Positions 6,878-16,843 of a DNA stretch of 64,000 bases are shown in pieces. The position numbers were made by a program, and so were the translations under genes. The notes under the pieces were generated by a model that did not search any database, was not told where the DNA came from, and saw only the letters and a list, made by a program, of their open reading frames with translations. Origin of the DNA: Stutzerimonas kunmingensis (GTDB lineage Bacteria > Pseudomonadota > Gammaproteobacteria > Pseudomonadales > Pseudomonadaceae); contig NZ_PISM01000014.1 in the NCBI RefSeq assembly GCF_002929225.1, positions 744,001 through 808,000 on the forward strand, in the 5' to 3' direction. The stretch's first letter is position 1. Every line of letters begins with the position of its first letter.

Positions 6878-7744
6878 CTATTTGCTCATTTTGTTCTTTA
6901 AAGATAAGTGTGATTTTTTCTCAGGCTTGTAGCATGTTGAGAAAGCCATTATCACCTCCAAAGAGAATCTCCTGTAAAACTTTGTGAAGCCATAATATAA
7001 AATCGAAAAGGTAAAAATAGAAATAAGTGCTATAGCCGCTTTTGAGTGTGAGAAAGATATGGAGAGATCCTGCTGGATTGCAGTGTGTAAATCGATCATT
7101 GATACCGTAATTACTATCCAAAACGGGACAATCGCCGCAAGGGCAGTGTTTCTCATTAGGCCGTATAGCGCTACATAGTTTTGTATTTTTGGGAGGTGAT
7201 TTGGAGTGTTTTCAACGCAGAAGTGGTATATGGCGTGGAAGTGTTCTTTTTCGATTATGTCTGCTTGGTTGTAGTTGTATTCATCCTTAAAAAAGCTCTT
7301 GATTTTTTCTTTTATTTTTTCAGTGAGGGCTGGGTCTATCTTGTTCTCTTTTCGAGAACTTTGAAAGATTCTCATAATGTTGTGAGCAAGATGAGTGTGA
7401 GCGTCGAAGAAAATGTCCATTAATCTTGGAAAGCTCTTGGTTTCAGTTTTAGTTGGGCTGTTTTCTTCTATATTTAATATTGATTTGGAAGGGTAGCCTT
7501 TTCTGCGGAGGTGGCTCGATTCTATTGTTATTGAAGAGATTATTCCTAGTATATGTCCGGTTATATATGATGTGATAAGAGCTAGAGGTATTAGGTAGGT
7601 GTCTTTTGTTTGTTTGATTTTTATAAGTATGTCATGATTCTCAGTTTGACCCAGAGCCACCAGGATTGTGGAAATTAAAAGCGCTCCAGGTAATAAATAC
7701 CCCAGGAAGTCATACAAGGAGAACGGATTTTGTTTATATGGCAT
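6878..7744 (-). CDS. AT-rich four-TM membrane protein, function unknown (horizontally acquired)
   Basis: A 288-residue protein in DNA of about one third GC by eye, against more than 60% on both sides. Codon use is rich in AAA, ATT and TTT, unlike any neighbour. Predicted layout: TM1 13-31 (FLGYLLPGALLISTILVAL), TM2 50-72, a long polar loop 75-195 rich in K and E with several histidines, TM3 199-217, TM4 235-253, then a basic tail with KFYRRFSLEVIMAFS. I do not recognise a catalytic motif or named domain. It is a single gene just downstream of the nrdB terminator, and the composition points to recent transfer. Phage-defence or surface roles are possible but nothing here shows them. Confidence 0.75.
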   Translation of the reverse strand: MPYKQNPFSLYDFLGYLLPGALLISTILVALGQTENHDILIKIKQTKDTYLIPLALITSYITGHILGIISSITIESSHLRRKGYPSKSILNIEENSPTKTETKSFPRLMDIFFDAHTHLAHNIMRIFQSSRKENKIDPALTEKIKEKIKSFFKDEYNYNQADIIEKEHFHAIYHFCVENTPNHLPKIQNYVALYGLMRNTALAAIVPFWIVITVSMIDLHTAIQQDLSISFSHSKAAIALISIFTFSILYYGFTKFYRRFSLEVIMAFSTCYKPEKKSHLSLKNKMSK

Positions 7745-7756
7745 TTTTAATCCCCT

Positions 7757-7789
7757 AATAAAAACCCCGCATAAAGCGGGGTTTTTATT
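7757..7789 (-). terminator. Strong terminator downstream of nrdB
   Basis: AATAAAAACCCCGC (7757-7770) and GCGGGGTTTTTATT (7776-7789) are perfect 14-bp inverted arms with loop ATAAA. T/A tracts on both flanks make it work in either direction. It ends the minus-strand nrdB transcript and insulates the AT-rich gene from it. Confidence 0.9.
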
Positions 7790-7851
7790 CTTATCTTGAT
7801 GTTCCGAATATTTTCAGGCAAGGAGTCCTTTTATTTGGGTAGACCTGTAGG

Positions 7852-9099
7852 TCAATCCCAGCTCAACGCCCCACCCGTCTGATACTCAATAACCCGCGTC
7901 TCAAAGAAGTTCTTCTCCTTCTTCAAATCCATGATTTCCGACATCCACGGGAACGGGTTGGTAGTGCCCGGATACTCTTCTTTCAAGCCAATCTGCGTCA
8001 GGCGACGGTTGGCGATGAACTTGAGGTAGTCCTCCATCATCGCGGCGTTCATGCCGAGCACGCCACGGGGCATGGTGTCGCGGGCGTATTCGATTTCCAG
8101 CTGGGTGCCCTGGAGGATCATCTGGGTCGCTTCGTCCTTCATTTCGGCGTCCCACAGGTGCGGGTTTTCGATCTTGATCTGGTTGATCATGTCGATGCCG
8201 AAGTTCAGGTGCATGGACTCGTCCCGCAGGATGTACTGAAACTGCTCGGCGGTGCCGGTCATCTTGTTGCGGCGGCCCATGGAGAGGATCTGGGTGAAGC
8301 CGCAGTAGAAGAAGATGCCTTCGAGCACGCAGTAGTAGGCGATGAGGTTGCGCAGGAACTGCTTGTCGGTCTCCGGGGTGCCGGTCTGGAAGGTCGGGTC
8401 GGAGATGGAACGGGTGTACTTGAGGCCCCAGCTGGCCTTTTTCGCGACGCTCGGGATCTCGTGGTACATGTTGAAGATCTCGCCTTCATCCATGCCCAGC
8501 GATTCGATGCAGTACTGGTAGGCGTGGGTGTGGATCGCCTCTTCGAAGGCCTGGCGCAGGATGTACTGGCGGCACTCGGGGTTGGTGATCAGGCGGTAGG
8601 TGGCCAGCACGAGGTTGTTGGCGACCAGGCTGTCGGCGGTGGAGAAGAAGCCGAGGTTGCGCTTGACGATGCGGCGCTCGTCTTCGCTGAGGCCGTCCTT
8701 GCTCTTCCACAGGGCAATGTCGGCGTTCATGTTCACTTCCTGCGGCATCCAGTGGTTGGCGCAACCATCCAGATACTTCTGCCAGGCCCAGTCGTACTTG
8801 AAGGGTACGAGCTGGTTGAGGTCGGCGCGGGCGTTGATCATGCGCTTCTCGTCGACGCGCACGCGGGCCGATTCGCCTTCCAGTTCGTTGAGGCCTTCCT
8901 GGATGTCCAGGTCGTCCAGCGCGCGCTTGGCGCGGGCGATGGCGTCGGAGTCACTGGCGGCAACGGCGCGGGCTTCTTCTACGGAACCGGCGGCGTCGTT
9001 GTCCAGCTTGGCTGCGGTCTGGCCTGCCGGCTGCGCGGCAGCGGGGGCCGGCGCGGCGGTGGTAGTGTCTTCTTCGTTGAATTCGTCCCAGCTCAGCAT
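7852..9099 (-). CDS. nrdB: Class I ribonucleoside-diphosphate reductase, beta subunit
   Basis: A 415-residue small subunit of ribonucleotide reductase; it holds the metal-radical cofactor that NrdA needs to reduce ribonucleotides. The ATG at 9099 has AGGAG upstream; the longer open frame begins in repeat-rich DNA. Residues 1-75 are a low-complexity A/P-rich leader. The ferritin-like core follows, with metal ligands in [15 protein letters not shown] and [10 protein letters not shown]. The end, [15 protein letters not shown], is the conserved C-terminal tail that docks onto NrdA. It lies downstream of nrdA on the same strand but 492 bases away, with a repeat pair and a hairpin between, so it may have its own promoter or be read through. 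Confidence 0.96.
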   Translation of the reverse strand: MLSWDEFNEEDTTTAAPAPAAAQPAGQTAAKLDNDAAGSVEEARAVAASDSDAIARAKRALDDLDIQEGLNELEGESARVRVDEKRMINARADLNQLVPFKYDWAWQKYLDGCANHWMPQEVNMNADIALWKSKDGLSEDERRIVKRNLGFFSTADSLVANNLVLATYRLITNPECRQYILRQAFEEAIHTHAYQYCIESLGMDEGEIFNMYHEIPSVAKKASWGLKYTRSISDPTFQTGTPETDKQFLRNLIAYYCVLEGIFFYCGFTQILSMGRRNKMTGTAEQFQYILRDESMHLNFGIDMINQIKIENPHLWDAEMKDEATQMILQGTQLEIEYARDTMPRGVLGMNAAMMEDYLKFIANRRLTQIGLKEEYPGTTNPFPWMSEIMDLKKEKNFFETRVIEYQTGGALSWD

Positions 9100-9231
9100 G
9101 TGCGATAGCTCCTGATCGGGGACCGGGGCTTGGCCGGTCGGATGTGTTTGGGTGCTTTTGGTTTGCGCGCAAAAGCGGGTATTTGGTTTGGGCCGAGGTA
9201 GGTCCGGCCTTTTGCATCGTCTGGTGGGGCT

Positions 9232-9353
9232 GCCCCTCACCCTGACCCTCTCCCCGGAGGGGCGAGGGGACGGTCAGGTGTCTGGTCCGACCGCTTGTGT
9301 TTGTCTGGAGGGTTGCCCCTCACCCTAACCCTCTCCCCAGAGGGGCGAGGGGA
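9232..9353. repeat. Two copies of a CCCCTCACCCT-type repeat
   Basis: Copy 1 (9232-9271) and copy 2 (9315-9353) share about 39 bases with few differences, 83 bases apart in the same orientation. Each contains a near-palindrome in which CCCTCTCCCC pairs with GGGGCGAGGG across a short loop. The same family recurs inside the lhr gene (57084-57335), again as a tandem pair. Confidence 0.8.
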
Positions 9354-9503
9354 CTGGTTTGGTGTTGGCGTCTGGCTTGTTCGATGGGTAGCCACTGCGT
9401 TGGCTTAGGGCTCCTGGCGAGCAGGAGCGGGCCGTTCTGTTTCCTTGTCGCAACAATGGTGCGAGCGTGGAGCTGTGCGAGTGGCTGCTAGGCGGCTGCC
9501 GAG

Positions 9504-9544
9504 CCGGAACCCCTGAGCGTACAGCTGTACGTGATGGGGTCCGG
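9504..9544. repeat. Imperfect hairpin with palindromic CGTACAGCTGTACG core
   Basis: CCGGAACCCC (9504-9513) can pair with GGGGTCCGG (9536-9544), allowing one bulged A. Between them CGTACAGCTGTACG (9518-9531) is a perfect palindrome. It lies 48 bases past the nrdA stop. With no T tract it is not a classic terminator; it could be a processing site, an attenuator or a mobile palindrome. Confidence 0.5.
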
Positions 9545-9591
9545 TTTGGCGGCCAACGCCGCAGACGCCGCTCAGCTACGCGCGACTTCTG

Positions 9592-12471
<2,880 letters not shown>

Positions 12472-12636
12472 GGGGGCTCCGGATTCTCTCTTTTAGTCGC
12501 GGTTCTGGTTCTGTCTGCGCGGGCTTCGTTGAGCCCGGGCGTTGTTACTGCGTCAGCCATGCCCCGCATCGCGGTGCATGGTGGTATCGCAAGGAATAGC
12601 CTGACTAGGCCGCTGACGAGCTAAGTCGTTGCCGGA

Positions 12637-12664
12637 AGGATAGTCAGGCTGGAAAAACTGTCAA
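12637..12664 (-). promoter_or_regulatory. Probable sigma-70 promoter of nrdA
   Basis: On the minus strand TTGACA (12664-12659) is a perfect -35, followed by a 16-base spacer and TATCCT (12642-12637) as -10. Transcription would start near 12630, leaving a leader of about 160 bases before the nrdA ATG. The NrdR box abuts the -35, a good position for repression. Confidence 0.7.
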
Positions 12665-12679
12665 CACAATATGTTGTGT
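12664..12679. promoter_or_regulatory. NrdR box at the nrdA promoter
   Basis: ACACAATATGTTGTGT matches the published NrdR-box consensus acaCwAtATaTwGtgt at all but one position and is nearly palindromic. It overlaps the nrdA -35 by one base. NrdR, an ATP-cone zinc-finger repressor, shuts off ribonucleotide reductase genes when dATP is high. NrdR boxes usually come in pairs about 30 bases apart; no close partner is seen here. Confidence 0.75.
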
Positions 12680-12939
12680 TTTGTCTTGGCTCCGAGCACA
12701 GCTGCTAGTTCCGCGCTTGAAGTCAGGGAGACGACTGTCGAAGGCTTGCATTAATGCTTGACCTGAGGCTGCCGACGGTGTTGCAGAGCAATGGGAGGCA
12801 GGGCGATAGCCCAGCTCTCGAAAATGTCTCGATTGTGTCAGTTGCGGTGCGCAGGCCCAATATCTAGGGGTCAGGGCGCGCAGGAGCGACAAGATAATGC
12901 TGGCTCCGGGCCAATGCAAGGCAGCCGCCTGGGATAACC

Positions 12940-12948
12940 TGTGGATAA
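12940..12948 (-). promoter_or_regulatory. DnaA box
   Basis: TGTGGATAA on the plus strand is the exact complement of the strong DnaA box TTATCCACA. DnaA control of nrdA is known in E. coli. A single 9-mer can occur by chance, so function rests on its position in the nrdA upstream region. Confidence 0.4.
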
Positions 12949-13065
12949 CATGTGTGCGGATTGTGGGTGAAAGCGCGGCGTCCGGCCGCAGGCCGCATGG
13001 CTGCGGCGCTCGGCCGAATGCCGACGAAATACGCGCCGCCGGGCATATTTTGATGATGGTCAATG

Positions 13066-13081
13066 ACACTACATGTTGTGT
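13066..13081. promoter_or_regulatory. Second NrdR-like box, upstream of the response-regulator gene
   Basis: ACACTACATGTTGTGT matches the NrdR-box consensus with two differences and shares 14 of 16 bases with the first box. It lies 402 bases from the first, 97 bases upstream of the response-regulator ATG and about 47 bases before a candidate TACAAT -10 (13128). It could act on the plus-strand gene or, by looping, on nrdA. Confidence 0.5.
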
Positions 13082-13177
13082 TTGCCGCTGCCCGCTTTTT
13101 GTGCATCGTGCCGGGCCGGGCGTTGGGTACAATGCGCGCTGTTCGTTTGTGGCCTGACGGTCTGACAGGGGGCGGGG

Positions 13178-13894
13178 ATGGAGCAAGAGACGTGGCGGAT
13201 TCTCATCGTCGAGGACGATCGACGGCTGGCCGAGCTGACGCAGGAATACCTGCAGAGCAGTGGCGGCTTCGAGGTGTCGATCGAATCGGATGGCGCCTGC
13301 GCCGCCGAGCGCATCATCGAGGAGCGCCCGGATCTGGTGGTGCTCGATCTGATGCTGCCCGGCGAGGATGGCCTGTCGATCTGCCGGCGGGTGCGTGACC
13401 GCTACGATGGCCCGATCCTCATGCTCACCGCGCGGGCCGACGATCTGGATCAGGTGTTGGGGCTGGAAACCGGCGCCGACGACTATGTCTGCAAGCCGGT
13501 GCGTCCGCGTCTGTTGCTGGCGCGCATCCGCGCCTTGCTGCGTCGTCAGCCACCGGAGGCGCCGACCAATGCCAAGCGCCTGCAGTTCGGCCCGTTGGTG
13601 ATCGACAGCGCGTTGCGCGAAGCCTGGCTGCGTGAACAGCAGATCGAACTGACCGGCGCCGAGTTCGACCTGCTCTGGCTGCTGACCTCCAACCCCGGAC
13701 GCATTCTTTCCCGTGAAGAAATCTTCTCCGAGCTGCGCGGCATCGAATACGACGGTCAGGACCGCTCCATCGATGTGCGTATTTCGCGTATCCGCCCCAA
13801 GATCGGTGACGATCCCGATCATCCGCGGCTGATCAAGACGGTGCGCGGCAAGGGCTATCTGTTCGTTTCCGAAGCTGCCGTGGCGATGGTGTAG
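13178..13894 (+). CDS. OmpR/PhoB-family response regulator (RstA-like)
   Basis: A 238-residue two-component regulator. The receiver domain (8-120) has the acidic pair E12-D13-D14, phospho-acceptor D57 in LVVLDLMLPGEDG, the conserved threonine in MLTARAD and the lysine in CKPV. The C-terminal winged helix (140-232) has ELTGAEFDLLWLL, ILSREEIFSEL, SIDVRISRIRPKIGDD and IKTVRGKGYLF, typical of the OmpR family. The sensor kinase gene follows 11 bases later, so they form an operon. The placement next to nrdA is shared with other Pseudomonas. The stimulus is unknown; a possible NrdR box lies upstream. Confidence 0.93.
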   Translation: MEQETWRILIVEDDRRLAELTQEYLQSSGGFEVSIESDGACAAERIIEERPDLVVLDLMLPGEDGLSICRRVRDRYDGPILMLTARADDLDQVLGLETGADDYVCKPVRPRLLLARIRALLRRQPPEAPTNAKRLQFGPLVIDSALREAWLREQQIELTGAEFDLLWLLTSNPGRILSREEIFSELRGIEYDGQDRSIDVRISRIRPKIGDDPDHPRLIKTVRGKGYLFVSEAAVAMV

Positions 13895-13905
13895 CGCCGT
13901 CGCCC

Positions 13906-15522
13906 ATGAACTCGATCTTCCTGCGCATCTATGGCGGCATGCTGGGGGTGCTGGTGCTGGTGGCGCTGCTCGGCGCCGGCGGCCTGCACCTGCTCAACCA
14001 GTACCGCGCGGACGATCACCGCGAGCGCCTGGCCAGCGGCACCTTCCGCCTGATGGCGCACAACATGAGCAGCATGACGCCGATCGAACGGCGCCAGGCG
14101 GCGAACCTCTGGGGGCGGCTGCTGGGCATTCCGCTGCGGGTGCGCACGCTCGACGATGTCAGCCTGGAAAGCCGACTGGAGGCGCGCCTGCTGCGCGGCC
14201 AGGTGCTGGTCGAGCAGATCCGTCCGCAGAGCACCACGGTGTTCAGCCTGGTCAGCGCGCAGGACCGGCTGGTGCTCACCGGCGAGGTGGAACAGCTCAG
14301 CGAGCAGCTGGCGCGCGCGACCATCTATCTGCTGATCGACGAGCTGATCCGCTATCCCGAAGCCGAGCAGCCGCGACGCCTCGCCGAGCTGAAACAGGCG
14401 CGTGGTTTCGGCTTCGATCTGGAATTGCTGACGCGTGACAGCGCCAACCTCGATGACGACCAGCGTCGGCGGCTGGACGAGGGCGACACGGTGATGGCGC
14501 TCGCTCGCGGCGGTGATGCCGTGCGTGTGTTCGCGGCCATCGCCGGTACCGGCTGGATCATGCAGCTCGGTCCGCTGTACCAGATGAATCCCTATCCGCC
14601 GCAGTTGCTGATCTTGATCGGCCTGCTCGGCCTGTCGTTGATCGGTCTTACCGTGTACCTGCTGGTGCGCCAGCTGGAGCAGCGCCTGAGCGTGCTGGAA
14701 GGCGCGGCGACCCGCATCGCCGCGGGCAATCTGGAAACCCGCGTGCCGGACGTCGGCACCGATTCGGTCGGGCGCCTGGCGGCGGCGTTCAACGGTATGG
14801 CCAGGCATCTGCAGCGTTTGCTGGCGGTGCAGCGGGAGATGGTCAGCGCGGTGGCCCATGAGCTGCGCACGCCGGTCGCGCGCCTGCGTTTCGGCCTGGA
14901 AATGAGCGCCGAGGCGCAGACCGACGAGGCCCGGCGCAAGTACCTGGAAGGCATGGACGGCGACATCGACGACCTCGATGCGCTGGTCGACGAAATGCTG
15001 GTGTATTCGCGGTTGGAGCGCGGCTCGCCGACCCTGCATTTCCAGCAGGTCGACCTGGGTGCGCTGGTCGATCAGGTGATCGGTGAGCTGGCGCCGCTCC
15101 GCGCCGATGTCGGCGTCAGCCGCGGAGAATGCACAACGGCAGCCGATGGCAGCTGCTGGGCCGAGGCGGAGCCGCAGTACCTGCGCCGCGCCCTGAGCAA
15201 CCTGATCACCAATGCCATGCGCCATGCCGAGAGTCGGGTGCAGGTCAGCTTCGCCATCGACGGGCAAACGGTGCGGCTGGAGGTGGACGACGATGGCCCG
15301 GGCGTCCCGGAAGCGGATTGGGAAAAGGTCTTCACCCCGTTCCTGCGCCTGGACGACAGCCGTACCCGCGCCTCTGGCGGGCACGGGTTGGGCTTGTCCA
15401 TCGTGCGGCGGATCATCTACTGGCACGGCGGTCGCTCGCAGCTGGGGCACAGCGACCTGGGCGGCGCGCGTTTCAGCCTGGTCTGGCCGCGGCGCAGGGC
15501 GGACCGCGCAGCGGCTGGCTGA
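13906..15522 (+). CDS. Sensor histidine kinase (RstB-like)
   Basis: A 538-residue inner-membrane kinase, partner of the regulator just upstream. TM1 spans 8-30 and TM2 234-254, enclosing a periplasmic sensor of about 200 residues. HAMP follows (255-308: RIAAGNLETRVPD). The H box is AVAHELRTPVARL with phospho-acceptor H318. The ATPase part has the N box (LSNLITNAMRHA), G1 (DDDGPGV), F box (FTPFLRL) and G2 (GGHGLGLSIVRRI). All key residues are present. A rare insertion or defect is not seen. The ligand is unknown; the next gene is convergent. Confidence 0.92.
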   Translation: MNSIFLRIYGGMLGVLVLVALLGAGGLHLLNQYRADDHRERLASGTFRLMAHNMSSMTPIERRQAANLWGRLLGIPLRVRTLDDVSLESRLEARLLRGQVLVEQIRPQSTTVFSLVSAQDRLVLTGEVEQLSEQLARATIYLLIDELIRYPEAEQPRRLAELKQARGFGFDLELLTRDSANLDDDQRRRLDEGDTVMALARGGDAVRVFAAIAGTGWIMQLGPLYQMNPYPPQLLILIGLLGLSLIGLTVYLLVRQLEQRLSVLEGAATRIAAGNLETRVPDVGTDSVGRLAAAFNGMARHLQRLLAVQREMVSAVAHELRTPVARLRFGLEMSAEAQTDEARRKYLEGMDGDIDDLDALVDEMLVYSRLERGSPTLHFQQVDLGALVDQVIGELAPLRADVGVSRGECTTAADGSCWAEAEPQYLRRALSNLITNAMRHAESRVQVSFAIDGQTVRLEVDDDGPGVPEADWEKVFTPFLRLDDSRTRASGGHGLGLSIVRRIIYWHGGRSQLGHSDLGGARFSLVWPRRRADRAAAG

Positions 15523-15547
15523 AACCAGCGCAGCTCGACCCAATCTC

Positions 15548-16219
15548 TCAGAGCAGTCCGAACACCTTTTTCGCCAGGCTGGTGGCCGCGGCGGCGGGGT
15601 TCTTGCGAATGCTCGCTTCCTGCTCGGCGATCACGGTGAACAGGCCATCGAGCGCCTGTTCGGTGACATAGCTTTCGATATTCGCGTAACTGCCGTTCAT
15701 GCCAGCCGGCACCTTGGCGGCGACGGCGTTGTATTGCTGCGCCAGGCCGACCTGGTCGGTGGCCTGTTTGACGATGGGCAGGAATTTCGCGCGAATCTGC
15801 TCGCGGCTGGACTGGTTGAGGTACTGGGTGGCCGAGTCATCGCCACCGGCGAGAATGGCCTTGGCGTCCTGCACGGTCATCTTGCGCACGGCATCGAGCA
15901 GTAGTTGCTGGGCTTCCGGCACCGCCTTCTCGGCGGCCAGGTTCATGCTGTTCTCCAGCTGCTCGACCTGCGCACCCATGCCGAGCATCTTCAGCATCCG
16001 CGAGGCCTTGCCGATGTTGCCCGGCAGCTCGATACGCACGTCCGGATCGCTGCTGAAACCGCCAGGGCGGCCGAGCTGCTGCACGGCGACCTTGGCGCCC
16101 TGGCTCAGGGCATCCTTGAGGCCGGCGCTGGCGTCGCTCTGGGTCAGGTCGGAAAGTGAAAGAGCGAAAGCGCTGGCGGAAAGTGCCAGGCCTGCAACGA
16201 GAGTGGTGATGCGCAACAT
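15548..16219 (-). CDS. DUF4197 domain periplasmic protein
   Basis: A 223-residue protein with a signal peptide (MLRITTLVAGLALSASAFA) and cleavage near residue 19. The rest is a helical DUF4197 domain: GLKDALSQGAKVAVQQLGR near residue 33, VRIELPGNI near 61, LLDAVRKMTVQDAKAILAGG near 106 and ESYVTEQALDGLFTVIAEQE near 181. These patterns identify the family well, but its function is not known. It has a single-gene transcription unit that converges with the sensor kinase gene, and 190 bases of upstream DNA before the divergent GNAT gene. Confidence 0.85.
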   Translation of the reverse strand: MLRITTLVAGLALSASAFALSLSDLTQSDASAGLKDALSQGAKVAVQQLGRPGGFSSDPDVRIELPGNIGKASRMLKMLGMGAQVEQLENSMNLAAEKAVPEAQQLLLDAVRKMTVQDAKAILAGGDDSATQYLNQSSREQIRAKFLPIVKQATDQVGLAQQYNAVAAKVPAGMNGSYANIESYVTEQALDGLFTVIAEQEASIRKNPAAAATSLAKKVFGLL

Positions 16220-16409
16220 GGCGTTAACCTCATGTTCATTGAATGGTGCAGAAGCGGCGGGCTGCTAACTGCCGTATGGCCTGGCTCCGATGCTAAAGCA
16301 ATGCCGGGCAAGGCGCAGGCGTTTACCAGCAGTATGGGTCAGGCAGGCGGGGGACAGGTTGTTACTGATGCGCTAAGGTTGCGGCCCCGTCGTTATGGAG
16401 CCGACTCGC

Positions 16410-16838
16410 ATGATCCGTCCCTTTCGCCCCGATGACCTGGAGCCGGTGCTGGCGATCTGGCTGGCTGCATCGATCCGCGCCCATGACTTCATCGCCCCGG
16501 CGTTCTGGGCGTCGAAGCTGGATGACATGCGCGATATCTATCTGCCGGCGGCGCAGATCTGGGTCGATGAACGTGAAGGCGAGGTGCTGGGATTCGTCGC
16601 GCTGGTCGGGGACGTCCTGGCGGCGATCTTCGTGGCGCCGAGCGCCCAGGGCGGCGGTATCGGCTCGGCGCTGATCGAGCAGGCCAAGACCGTGCGTGAG
16701 CGGCTCGAGCTGACGGTCTACAGTGCCAATGCCGCCAGCGTCGCCTTCTATCGCCGACATGGCTTTGCCGCGATCAGCGAACAGCTGGACCCGCACACCG
16801 GCCATCCTGAACTGGCGATGGCTTGGCAGCGGGACTGA
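16410..16838 (+). CDS. GNAT-family N-acetyltransferase (YjaB-like)
   Basis: A 142-residue acetyltransferase. I prefer the ATG at 16410 because GGAG lies 10-13 bases upstream and the protein then begins MIRPFRPDDLEPVLAIWL, a standard GNAT start; the ATG at 16395 has no ribosome site. Motif A follows the strand VLAAIFVAPSAQGGGIGSALI (written here in its parts: a hydrophobic strand, then Q-G-G-G-I-G). Motif B is NAASVAFYRRHGF, and P-E-L-A-M ends the fold. It resembles the YjaB/PhnO-like small GNATs. Substrate unknown. It converges tightly with plsB (5 bases between stops). Confidence 0.83.
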   Translation: MIRPFRPDDLEPVLAIWLAASIRAHDFIAPAFWASKLDDMRDIYLPAAQIWVDEREGEVLGFVALVGDVLAAIFVAPSAQGGGIGSALIEQAKTVRERLELTVYSANAASVAFYRRHGFAAISEQLDPHTGHPELAMAWQRD

Positions 16839-16843
16839 CTGCG

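Larger units (their letters stand above)
9100..9591. other. nrdA-nrdB spacer (492 bp, no gene)
   Basis: I see no gene here. It holds two copies of a CCCCTCACCCT repeat (9232-9271 and 9315-9353) and an imperfect hairpin (9504-9544) soon after the nrdA stop. Related nrdAB pairs are usually close together, so this spacer looks expanded by repeat insertion. Confidence 0.7.
12472..13177. other. nrdA / response-regulator divergent intergenic region (706 bp)
   Basis: No gene is supported here. It contains the nrdA promoter and NrdR box (12637-12679), a DnaA box (12940-12948), a second NrdR-like box (13066-13081) and a possible -10 (TACAAT at 13128-13133) for the plus-strand response-regulator gene. 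The rest shows no structure that I can name. Confidence 0.7.
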
